Notes under the pieces: generated by a model
The model's input: the letters and a program-made list of their open reading frames with translations, nothing else
Told to the model about the DNA's origin: nothing
Databases searched by the model: none
In this document: positions 21,222 to 28,314 of the stretch, in pieces
Layout of the letters: every line of letters starts with the position of its first letter
Numbering within the stretch: position 1 is the first letter of the stretch
IMG/VR virus record: IMGVR_UViG_3300019884_000010
Location: 1-32,508 of that record
Source of the DNA: a virus
Direction: 5' to 3' (one strand)
DNA: 32,508 bases
Program-made: the position numbers and the translations under genes

Positions 21222-23180
21222 TCAAGAGCCGGCGGTTTGAATCCGGACGCGCGTACGGATCTTTTCGAGGGTCGCGCCTAGGCGAAGGTCGAGCACCCCC
21301 GTTAGCTCGGCTTCCGGCACATTGAGAACGTCCGACGTGCTCGCTTTCCACGCGGCGGCGCTCGCGCGGGGGCCCTCGCTCTTACGTTGCAAGAGCGCAA
21401 TCGCGAGGGCACTGTTGACGCGATCCTCGAGCACCCGAAGACTCGCCTTCGTCGCCGTGCCGTTGTCGTTGAGCTCGAGCACTTGACCGATCGCGTTCTC
21501 GGTCTCGGCTTGCGTCACGCTCGAAGCGACGTTCGCGACCGCCATGTTATGCGTGCGCGAAAGAAGCGACCCCTCTTGCGCTCGCGTGAGCGAGAGAGCG
21601 ATGAACGCGCCCGCCGGCCCATTCGAAAAACTCCGAAAGCACGTGAATCGGGCGAGCAATAGCCCTCCGTCGCTTCGCTCGTCGTGCTCGACGGTGTTGC
21701 CCTCGTCGTCCTCGAGCGACCACCCGTCGCAAGGGCCGTCTTCTTTGCGCCACGTGGGGATCTGGACGTCGTGTTGATACTCGCGGATCGACGCCGCCCA
21801 TTGAACCGGACGGCGGAAGAGCCAACCGGTGATCGGCGAGCGCTTGTAACCTCGGCCGGCGCCGAGATCGATCCGGATCTTGTCGTCGATCGCGCCGAAG
21901 CCACTATCGACGAGGGCGACCCATTGGCTATCGTTCTCGCCGGCCGAGATCGTGACGTTGTGCGAGCCGATCTCCTCGGCCGCGAGGTCGGTCGCGGCGA
22001 AGGTAAGCACCGTCGCCGAGAGCGCCGCGATCGCGCCGCTTACGTTATTCGAAGCCGTGCCGGTGACGGTGACGACGTCGCCAACGGCGAGGCCGTCGGC
22101 AAGCCATGATCCGCCCGAGCGGGTGATCGTATCCCCCGTGCCGCCGACTTCGGCGAAGATGAGCCCGTGCGAACCGACGACCGTGCAACTTGAAACCGGG
22201 CCCTCGACGGCGAGGTCGGTCGCGTCAAGCGTGATCACCAAAGCCGAGAGCGTCGCGATCCGACCGGTGACGTTATTGGACACCGACCCGGCGACGGTGA
22301 CGACCATTCCGACCGCGAAGCCGTCGGCGATCCACGATCCGGCCGAACGCGTGATCGTGTCGCCCGTGCCGCCGATCTCGGCAAACGTGAGCGTCGGCGA
22401 TCCGACCATGTTGACGCGGATCTTCGACAACGCCCCTTGAGTTTTCCGATCGCGAACTTGCGCCCGAGCGTAAACAAACCGCTCATTCTCGGTTTCGTAC
22501 CCGTTGACTTCGGCGACGACGTCTGTCGCATCTTGAGCGACGAGCAGATCGCCGACGACGAGCCACGATCGCGACTGCTTATTTTGCGCGGCGAGCGCGT
22601 CGCGCGCGTCGGCCAGGCCGGCTTGATCCCATCGCGGCGCCGTCGTCGCCCAACGAAGAGCGACGTTGCCGGCGACGAGCGTGCCGGCGGCGAAGCTCAG
22701 TGTTTGCCCGACGTATGGAAGCGCGTAGCTCGCCGCCAAGCCGAGCCGAACACGCTTCGTCGTGCGCCCGCCGTCGAGCGAGAGATCAAAAACGATCTGG
22801 TCGGTGCCGATCGTTCCGCCGGTGACGACGGTTAGGATTCCGTCGACCTGGTCGAGGACACCGTTGGCGCCGGCCGCGACGGAGATCACGCTTGTGCCGG
22901 TGTTGCCCGACGAGTCGAGCCGGCCGATCGTTCCGACAGTTACCTTAGGGAGTCCGACGAAGATCACCGGCTTGCCGGTCTCTTCGAAGTGCATCGCGCA
23001 ATAATCGACGCCCGGTGAATAGCCGTGCGTTTCGAGCAACGCCTTCGTCGAAGAGAAGACGCGGGGGGTAATGTCGTCGTCGTGCTCGACGCACGCCAAT
23101 ACCGTTAGGATGTCGGTGCCGCCGGCGAGTGCGCCGGCCTCGTCGTCGATCGTTACCGTAGCTTCGGGCAAAGTGGCCAT
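21222..23180 (-). CDS. Tail sheath protein with duplicated insert
   Basis: A 652-residue protein with ATG at 23180. The N-terminal domain (DILTVLACVEHDDDITPRVFSS, then YCAMHFEETGKPVIFVGLP) and the C-terminal part (GFGAIDDKIRIDLG, NGPAGAFIALSL, KASLRVLEDRVNSALA) fit phage sheath proteins, longer than the ~400-500 residues common for small myoviruses. The excess comes from two tandem 76-residue-spaced copies (FAEIGGTGDTITRS from residue 266 and FAEVGGTGDTITRS from 342). These beta-rich units probably project from the sheath surface. The contractile sheath identifies the virion as a myovirus. Confidence 0.85.
   Translation of the reverse strand: MATLPEATVTIDDEAGALAGGTDILTVLACVEHDDDITPRVFSSTKALLETHGYSPGVDYCAMHFEETGKPVIFVGLPKVTVGTIGRLDSSGNTGTSVISVAAGANGVLDQVDGILTVVTGGTIGTDQIVFDLSLDGGRTTKRVRLGLAASYALPYVGQTLSFAAGTLVAGNVALRWATTAPRWDQAGLADARDALAAQNKQSRSWLVVGDLLVAQDATDVVAEVNGYETENERFVYARAQVRDRKTQGALSKIRVNMVGSPTLTFAEIGGTGDTITRSAGSWIADGFAVGMVVTVAGSVSNNVTGRIATLSALVITLDATDLAVEGPVSSCTVVGSHGLIFAEVGGTGDTITRSGGSWLADGLAVGDVVTVTGTASNNVSGAIAALSATVLTFAATDLAAEEIGSHNVTISAGENDSQWVALVDSGFGAIDDKIRIDLGAGRGYKRSPITGWLFRRPVQWAASIREYQHDVQIPTWRKEDGPCDGWSLEDDEGNTVEHDERSDGGLLLARFTCFRSFSNGPAGAFIALSLTRAQEGSLLSRTHNMAVANVASSVTQAETENAIGQVLELNDNGTATKASLRVLEDRVNSALAIALLQRKSEGPRASAAAWKASTSDVLNVPEAELTGVLDLRLGATLEKIRTRVRIQTAGS
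21935..22391 (-). repeat. Tandem duplication inside the sheath gene
   Basis: Two in-frame copies, about 22391-22164 and 22163-21935, are offset by 228 bases (76 codons). They encode the same order of motifs: FAEIGGTGDTITRS and FAEVGGTGDTITRS, then SWIADG/SWLADG, SNNV and DLA. The copies differ at many codons, so the duplication is not recent or it was acquired already diverged. Confidence 0.8.
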
Positions 23181-23199
23181 GGTTCTCCCGCTCCCTCGT

Positions 23200-23796
23200 T
23201 CATGCGTCTTCGGCGCCGACGGGCGGAGTGCCCGCGGGCCCGAGCGCGTCGCTAACCTTCGTCGTGCTCGTGAGCGTCACGTCGTCCTCACCGACCCCGA
23301 TCGTCTTTTCTGCGTTCGCTTCGCCCTCCCACGTGCGGCGCTCGCACGCGCGGTCGATCGCGAAAGTGAGTTCGTAAACGACGCCCCCCCATGTTTGCGA
23401 TCCGGCCGCGTCGTCGAGCGGAACGAATCCACCGGGATTGACGCGGATCCGGTTCTTGCGTGCGCGCACGCAAACGTCGAGCTCGCAAAGAATCGCGTCG
23501 AGCGCTTTCTCGGCGAACGCAGTGTGATCCTGATAGCGCGCGTTCGCGACGTTGCTTCGCGCGTAAAGGCGTAGCCGCGCCCCTTGCCACCGAAGGAAGT
23601 GAACTTTCGGGTTAGGGTGCGTCCCGATCGGCGGGTCGAACGAATCCGCGCCCGGCCCGCCGTGCTCGATCACGATGCGACCGAACGACGACGACACCGA
23701 GTCGGATCGCTCGGGCCCGAACGCAACGGGAAAGGGAACGTGTTTGACCTTGAGAGCGAGGTCGAGCTCGCGGCAGATCGTCCCGAGCATGCTCAT
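23200..23796 (-). CDS. Neck or tail-terminator candidate
   Basis: A 198-residue protein with ATG at 23796, overlapping the upstream stop (ATGA). It has a Pro/aromatic-rich N-terminal part (VPFPVAFGPERSDS), a beta region containing RLRLYARSNVAN, a helix (AFAEKALDAILCELDVCV), and GGVVYELTFAIDRACERR. This order resembles tail-completion proteins that cap the tail in P2/Mu-like phages, and the gene sits just before the sheath. The last 40 residues are polar and Thr/Ser-rich. Confidence 0.6.
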   Translation of the reverse strand: MSMLGTICRELDLALKVKHVPFPVAFGPERSDSVSSSFGRIVIEHGGPGADSFDPPIGTHPNPKVHFLRWQGARLRLYARSNVANARYQDHTAFAEKALDAILCELDVCVRARKNRIRVNPGGFVPLDDAAGSQTWGGVVYELTFAIDRACERRTWEGEANAEKTIGVGEDDVTLTSTTKVSDALGPAGTPPVGAEDA

Positions 23797-24209
23797 CGGA
23801 GCGCCCCCGCAAGATGCGCCGCAATGACCGCACGACCCTTGGCGGCGAGAGCCTCGACGTAAAGGGCCGGGAGCTTCGCGCCGGCTCGCGGAAAAATGTT
23901 TCGCTTGCCGACTTGGTAGCGCATGTAATGCGGGCCGAGCTTCGAGCGAAGACGCGTGCCCGTCGCCACGTAAGCAAGGCCGGCGGCGGCGCGACCGCTC
24001 TTCCTCATCGTCACGCGCTGGCCTTCCGCGCCGACGTCCCACGCGTCGCCGTAAGCGTTTTGGCTCGCGTTGAAAGTGCGACGCGCGAGCTCGGTGATCG
24101 TCGACGCCGACGCCGACGCGACCTCGTGTGCGAGCGTGCGCGGCAATTCGCGGATGGTCTGCTCGAGCCGGCGGAGTGTGCCGACGTTTCCCCGAAGACC
24201 GGCGCTCAT
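23793..24209 (-). CDS. HK97 gp10-like / Mu gpG-like neck protein
   Basis: A 138-residue protein with ATG at 24209, overlapping the connector gene by ATGA. A helical N-terminal half (GTLRRLEQTIRELPRTLAHEV) with TFNASQNAYGDAWD is followed by RKSGRAAAGLAYVATGTRLRSKLGPHYMRYQ and NIFPRAGAKLP. This matches the pattern of gp10/gpG virion-morphogenesis proteins that join head and tail. Size is typical. Confidence 0.7.
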   Translation of the reverse strand: MSAGLRGNVGTLRRLEQTIRELPRTLAHEVASASASTITELARRTFNASQNAYGDAWDVGAEGQRVTMRKSGRAAAGLAYVATGTRLRSKLGPHYMRYQVGKRNIFPRAGAKLPALYVEALAAKGRAVIAAHLAGALR

Positions 24210-24868
24210 CGCAAAAGTCCCCCCGTGCCCCATCGGCGGGGATCCCAAGAGGACGCCGTCATGGCGACGGCGAGGGTTGTGCTCACGGCGAGGTTTGTGC
24301 GCGAGGTAACGCGCGCGTCGCGAATCGGGATCCCTTTCGACCCGCGCTCGAGCTGTGCCTTTGCCGAGAGCTCGAGCGCCGCCATGCTCTCGCTCCTTTG
24401 GCCGGCGATGAGTAGGAGCCGGTTTGCCGTGAGCTCGGCGACAAGCGCGGTCACGGTGATCGGGTAGGGCGCTCCGAGCGGCACGGCGTGTGCCGGCAAG
24501 CAACCGTCGACGAAGCGCGAATAATATTCGAGCACCTCGGCGAACGGGAGCGGCGTGGCGACGACGACGAGGGCGCCATCGGCCGTCAAGTTGATCGCGG
24601 CTCCCGCGGCGGCGGCGGCGACCTTGAAGACCGTTTCGCTTATGCGGATCGCGTAATACGTCGTGCCGGCGACGAGCGGCGCCGGCATGGTGCCGCCGCT
24701 CTCGATCCGAAAGACGAGCGCATCATCGGTTTCGAAGCCGTGCCCGTCGAGTTCGAAAGTGTCCGACGTAGCGAGCGCCGACGCGCAAAGCCGGCCCGGG
24801 TTCGCGAGCAACCCCCGCGGGAGGCCGTACCGGTAAACATCGGCGCGAGTGGCGTATACGTCGGGCAT
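24206..24868 (-). CDS. gp36-like (DUF1320) head-tail connector with inserted beta domain
   Basis: A 220-residue protein with ATG at 24868. The N-terminal PDVYATRADVYRYGLPRG and C-terminal LAELEL-type helices (TVTALVAELTANRLLLIAGQ, ALELSAKAQLERGSKGIP) match the gp36/DUF1320 connector family. That family is normally about 130-150 residues. Residues ~29-107 are an inserted beta domain (DTFELDGHGFETDDALVFR, AGTTYYAIRISETVFKVAA, AINLTADGALVVV) resembling add-on domains found in various phage structural proteins. It joins the head to the neck. Confidence 0.75.
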   Translation of the reverse strand: MPDVYATRADVYRYGLPRGLLANPGRLCASALATSDTFELDGHGFETDDALVFRIESGGTMPAPLVAGTTYYAIRISETVFKVAAAAAGAAINLTADGALVVVATPLPFAEVLEYYSRFVDGCLPAHAVPLGAPYPITVTALVAELTANRLLLIAGQRSESMAALELSAKAQLERGSKGIPIRDARVTSRTNLAVSTTLAVAMTASSWDPRRWGTGGLLR

Positions 24869-24883
24869 CTTCTACGCGCCCAA

Positions 24884-24919
24884 CCCCCGGGCCCTCGGTT
24901 TGCCGAGGAACACCGGGGG
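24884..24919 (-). promoter_or_regulatory. Compound hairpin between capsid and connector genes
   Basis: CCTCGG (24893-24898) pairs with CCGAGG (24903-24908) around a 4-base loop. The flanking CCCCCGG (24884-24890) and CCGGGGG (24913-24919) form a second 7-pair stem outside it. It lies 24 bases past the capsid stop in transcription direction. There is no T-tract after it on the minus strand, so it is not a standard terminator. Confidence 0.65.
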
Positions 24920-24943
24920 CGGGGTCGGTGTCATGCCATCGCG

Positions 24944-25906
24944 CTACGCGCCGACGACCTTTCGGATCGCTTGCGGGAGACCGAGCGCGAAGCCGTACCA
25001 GATATGCGACTCGATCCGGAGTCGCCCAGTCTTTTTGAAAAAGTCCGACGACTCGTCGAAGACGCGAAGAGCGAGAGAGCTCGGCACGGTTTGCCGAAGC
25101 GAGATCCACGGCGCGAGCCCTTGCGCGATGAGCTTCGAGTCGACGAGATACCAATCATTGGCGTCGCCGAACTCCTTGACCTCGATCACCGTAAACCCGT
25201 TCATATACGGGTTAGAAACGCTCACGCTCCCATCGGCGATCATCGCTTGCTTGAGAAGCGCCTTGAGCGGTTCGGCCTTCGGACTACCGACGAGGATCGT
25301 GTCCGCCGACGCGCCGAGTCGATCGCCGTTCTCGTCAACCATGTCTTTCATGGCCGTCACTTCGTCCATGATGTTGTCGATCGAAACGACGTCTTTCGCG
25401 TTCGCCTGATAATTCGAATTCGTGCCGGCTGAGCCGTCGAACATGTTCGCCGGGTGATCGGTCGCGAAAAAATATTTCCCGTCCACGCAAAGGGTGGTGA
25501 GGCCGGCCTCGATCAACGCGGCGATTTGATGATGACGAAATTGCTCTTCGGCGTTGACGAGCCGCGCGGGCGCTTGTTGCCAATTCCGATAAGCGAACGT
25601 CTGTTGAAAGAGGTCGATCAAGCGCGCCTCGAAGCCGTCGTCGAATTCCTCCGACTTGACGTCGAAGCTCTTTTCGCCGAGCGTCTTCGCGCGCCCCTCG
25701 CCCTGTGTCCGCTGGTACTTCGTTCGAAGTTGCGAAACCGGAAAGGTGACCATCGGCGCATTCGTCGGAACGAGCGCGCCGAGCTTGTCGACCCACCCGT
25801 CGGCTTTCGCGGCGCCGAGCGCGGCAATGTATCGATCGTCGAATTCGCGGATCGCCGCCGCCGACGTCGTCGGAAGCTGCTCGATTGTATAGAGGGGATT
25901 CGTCAT
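24944..25906 (-). CDS. Major capsid protein (Mu gpT-like)
   Basis: A 320-residue protein with ATG at 25906. The features PTNAPMVTFPVSQLRTKYQ, EARLIDLFQQTFAYRNWQQAP, YFFATDHPAN, ADTILVGSPKAEP and DWYLVDSKLI correspond in order to gpT-type (Mu head subunit) proteins with an HK97 fold. Length is typical. It follows the protease/scaffold and decoration genes, as in other Mu-like heads. It is expected to be made in great excess over the genes after it, and the hairpin behind it may be relevant. Confidence 0.85.
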   Translation of the reverse strand: MTNPLYTIEQLPTTSAAAIREFDDRYIAALGAAKADGWVDKLGALVPTNAPMVTFPVSQLRTKYQRTQGEGRAKTLGEKSFDVKSEEFDDGFEARLIDLFQQTFAYRNWQQAPARLVNAEEQFRHHQIAALIEAGLTTLCVDGKYFFATDHPANMFDGSAGTNSNYQANAKDVVSIDNIMDEVTAMKDMVDENGDRLGASADTILVGSPKAEPLKALLKQAMIADGSVSVSNPYMNGFTVIEVKEFGDANDWYLVDSKLIAQGLAPWISLRQTVPSSLALRVFDESSDFFKKTGRLRIESHIWYGFALGLPQAIRKVVGA

Positions 25907-25941
25907 GGCTTATGTCCTTCGTCCGCTCGGTGGAGATCCGG

Positions 25942-27000
25942 TCAAGAGGTGAGCAGCTTGCGCTTGTAGTTGAGGCGCGCGCCGACGAGCTGCGTCGGGT
26001 CGTTCGCGTGCGCGGCCGGCGTAAGCGCGATCGTCAAGATCGCCGCGGCGTCGGGAATGTCGGCCGCCGCGATCGTCGCGGTGATCTTGTGGATGGTCGC
26101 GAGCGGCGATGCGTCGGTCGCCGCGTCGCTCACGAGGGCGCCGCCGTCCCATGACGTCTCGACCGTGAACGTCGCCGCGTCGACGCCGCCGCCGCCGGTA
26201 TTGTCGGTATAGACGAACAGATCGAGCGTCGCGTTTGCCGTGCCGTCGAAGTCCGTCGGCAAAGTGATATGTGTCGAGATCGGGTCGGCGTTCGTCGCGG
26301 CCCATGAAATCTCCGCCGACTCCGCCGCGTCGCCGCGCATGATCGGCGTCGTGTCGCTCGCGAGGATCCCGCCGTTTGCGGCGATTGCACCGACGTCGCC
26401 GGCGCTCGACACCTCGCGCCAATCGTAAAGAGAGATCGGGATCGAAGCTTGAGCGGTTTTGATGTGCTGATAGATCTCCGCGAGCGCGGCTTCGACGTCG
26501 CCGGCCGACGTGAATGCGCCGGTATCCGTAATCGCGACGGCGGACGCGGCGGCGAGCGAGTCGCCGAGATTCGCCATACCGACGAAGACCCGGACCTTCC
26601 CGTCCTCCGACATGCCCATGAACCGGCCGGCGGCTTGAAGCGTGCTACCGGCGCTGTTGTCGAAGATCGTATGATCATCGCCCATGTAAACGACTGAGTA
26701 GAGCGGCGTTGCTTCGCTACATGCGTCGGTCGTCAACCCGTTCGCGAATTCGAAAATGCGATCGGTCTCGACCACGCAACGCTTGGCGCCGTCGGCGCCG
26801 GTATTGTCGACCTCGTGAACCGCGACGCCGACCGCGGCGCCGCTCGACGCGGTCGAGCCCGGCACGAGCATCGCCGTCGAGGAGAGTTGCGAAACGAGCG
26901 TGCCCTCGTAAACGTGCGAGCCGCCGTCGACCGGCAAGAAGATGTCGCGGCCGTCTTTGCCGTAGGGCCGACGAATGAGATTCGATGTGGCGTTTGACAT
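25942..27000 (-). CDS. Two-domain capsid decoration/head fibre protein
   Basis: A 352-residue protein with ATG at 27000. The first ~145 residues (RRPYGKDGRDIFLPVDGGSH, VYEGTLVSQ, FMGMSEDGKVRVFVG) resemble small capsid decoration proteins encoded beside phage capsid genes. After an Ala-rich helical linker (residues ~150-190, AALAEIYQHIKTAQ) a second beta domain begins at SLYDWREVSSAGDVG and continues through VETSWDGGALVSD to ARLNYKRK. The C-terminal domain recurs in other phages as a head or tail surface module, from memory. Position before the capsid gene favours the head. Confidence 0.7.
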   Translation of the reverse strand: MSNATSNLIRRPYGKDGRDIFLPVDGGSHVYEGTLVSQLSSTAMLVPGSTASSGAAVGVAVHEVDNTGADGAKRCVVETDRIFEFANGLTTDACSEATPLYSVVYMGDDHTIFDNSAGSTLQAAGRFMGMSEDGKVRVFVGMANLGDSLAAASAVAITDTGAFTSAGDVEAALAEIYQHIKTAQASIPISLYDWREVSSAGDVGAIAANGGILASDTTPIMRGDAAESAEISWAATNADPISTHITLPTDFDGTANATLDLFVYTDNTGGGGVDAATFTVETSWDGGALVSDAATDASPLATIHKITATIAAADIPDAAAILTIALTPAAHANDPTQLVGARLNYKRKLLTS

Positions 27001-27024
27001 GGGATGGCTCCTCGGGTGTGTCGG

Positions 27025-27699
27025 CTATCGGGCGACGGGCGCCGGGTAGATCTTTCGGAGGGCGGCGAACTCTTCGGGCTTGCACCCTTGATCGGCGCAA
27101 ATCTTGAGCTGCTCGGGCGTGAGCTCGGGCGCGTCGACGTTGCCGGCCGCACCGCGCGCCGGCGGATCCTTCGAGCCGCCGAGGACTCCCCGAACCTTCG
27201 ACAACTTCGTCACCCGATCGCGAAGCGATTCGAGCGATTCATCCATGAACCGTTTGGCGGGCGTCTTGCCGTCGGCGTTTTCCCACGCGGTCGCGGGGAT
27301 CTCGGCGCCGAGCTTGACGAGCTCGCCGACGAGCTTGCGCCGCTCGGACGCCTCGAGCGTGCCGCGCTCCTTCGCCATCTTCGCGCGCTCGGCCTCGAGC
27401 TCGAGGTGCGAGGTGCGCCACGTCTCGACCTCCGACACGACCTCGCCGATCTCTTTCTTGCCCGAGAGCCGCACGAGCACGCGCGACGCCGCGGCGAGCT
27501 TCGAAGCGGCGGCCATCGGCGGCGCCATCTCTTCGGGCGGCGGCTCCTTCGCCTCGACCGGGGGTTCGGCGCTCGTGCCGTTCGCCGCGTCTTGAATCTT
27601 TTTCACCATGGCGGCGATGGTCGCGAGGACGTCTTCGACGGCGGCATCGGCGCCGAGCCCGAGAGCTTCGGCGATCGCTGCAAATTGTTCCTGATTCAT
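27025..27699 (-). CDS. Predicted internal scaffold protein (gpZ-like)
   Basis: An in-frame ATG at 27699, preceded by AAGGGG with a spacing of about five bases, falls exactly at the junction between the protease domain and the helical scaffold part. Starting there gives a 224-residue protein. Mu (gpI/gpZ) and lambda (C/Nu3) are known to make the scaffold from an internal start in the protease gene. The ribosome site is visible; its use is inferred. Confidence 0.6.
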   Translation of the reverse strand: MNQEQFAAIAEALGLGADAAVEDVLATIAAMVKKIQDAANGTSAEPPVEAKEPPPEEMAPPMAAASKLAAASRVLVRLSGKKEIGEVVSEVETWRTSHLELEAERAKMAKERGTLEASERRKLVGELVKLGAEIPATAWENADGKTPAKRFMDESLESLRDRVTKLSKVRGVLGGSKDPPARGAAGNVDAPELTPEQLKICADQGCKPEEFAALRKIYPAPVAR

Positions 27700-28224
27700 G
27701 GGTTCCCCTTCGCCGATGATGTTGAGTTTCTGCCGACGCGCCGCGGCTACCAGCGGCTCGAGATTGTCGGTGGCCGGTAGCGCGGTGATCGCGATGTTGA
27801 GGATCTCGGTGATTCGACGCGTTGCCGTGTCGTAGCCAAAGACCGGCGACGAGTAGCGTTGCCGTTTCTCGCGAAGCCGCACCTCGCCGTCGGGTGTCCA
27901 CGCGACGTTCGTCGCCCAAAGCTCACCGGTGCGAAGCTCGAGCTTGCACCACCCGCGCGCGTCCGGATCGAAGTTAACCGACCGCTCCGAGTCCTCGATC
28001 GACAGATGCTCGAGGTCGATCATCACGTCGGCGCCGTGCGCCTCGTATCCGGCCATCACGGCGCGCGCCGCTTGCTCGTCGAAAAGATACCGGCCCTTCG
28101 AGGTCGTGTTCCATCCAGCGGCGAAGATCCGAAACTCGGTGGGAAGCTCGGCACCGAGGGGGGAGAGAAGAGCGGATAACGCGGCTACTCCGACCGTCAC
28201 CCGCTTGCGCGCCCCCCTTGCCAT
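27025..28224 (-). CDS. Prohead protease (Mu gpI-like) with C-terminal scaffold
   Basis: A 399-residue protein. ATG at 28224 is used rather than the TTG at 28233. VMIDLEHLSI, ARGWCKLELR, ELWATNVAWTPDG, RQRYSSPVFGYD and ILNIAITALPATDNLEP, in this order within the first ~165 residues, match Mu-like phage I proteins, the prohead protease; the His of EHL and Ser of YSSPVF are the likely active residues. From residue ~176 the chain is helical, charged and Ala-rich (coiled coil ~245-305), as expected of a scaffold. The protease is released and active only inside the prohead in known relatives. Confidence 0.85.
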   Translation of the reverse strand: MARGARKRVTVGVAALSALLSPLGAELPTEFRIFAAGWNTTSKGRYLFDEQAARAVMAGYEAHGADVMIDLEHLSIEDSERSVNFDPDARGWCKLELRTGELWATNVAWTPDGEVRLREKRQRYSSPVFGYDTATRRITEILNIAITALPATDNLEPLVAAARRQKLNIIGEGEPMNQEQFAAIAEALGLGADAAVEDVLATIAAMVKKIQDAANGTSAEPPVEAKEPPPEEMAPPMAAASKLAAASRVLVRLSGKKEIGEVVSEVETWRTSHLELEAERAKMAKERGTLEASERRKLVGELVKLGAEIPATAWENADGKTPAKRFMDESLESLRDRVTKLSKVRGVLGGSKDPPARGAAGNVDAPELTPEQLKICADQGCKPEEFAALRKIYPAPVAR

Positions 28225-28314
28225 TAGGGTCAACTTGGCGCATGCAATTAACTATTAGCAACCTGTTTTTAATTGACCACTGGATGTAATCAATCGACGG
28301 ACGCGGAGGGCGAC
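28225..28314. promoter_or_regulatory. AT-rich divergent promoter region
   Basis: This 90-base gap separates the plus-strand portal from the minus-strand protease and contains the most AT-rich patch of the window (about 28241-28293). It includes an inverted pair CAATTA (28245-28250) / TAATTG (28270-28275). On the minus strand TTGATT (28293-28288) and TAAAAA (28271-28266) are 16 bases apart, a weak sigma70-like pair aimed at the protease gene. GGAGGG at 28305-28310 is the portal ribosome site. Promoters for both genes are expected here. Confidence 0.45.

Noticed and set aside
24488-25432. Long plus-strand open frame (314 codons) opposite the connector and capsid genes
   Set aside because: Its product is Arg/Asp-rich without hydrophobic core or motifs, it lacks a ribosome site, and both minus-strand genes beneath it are well supported.
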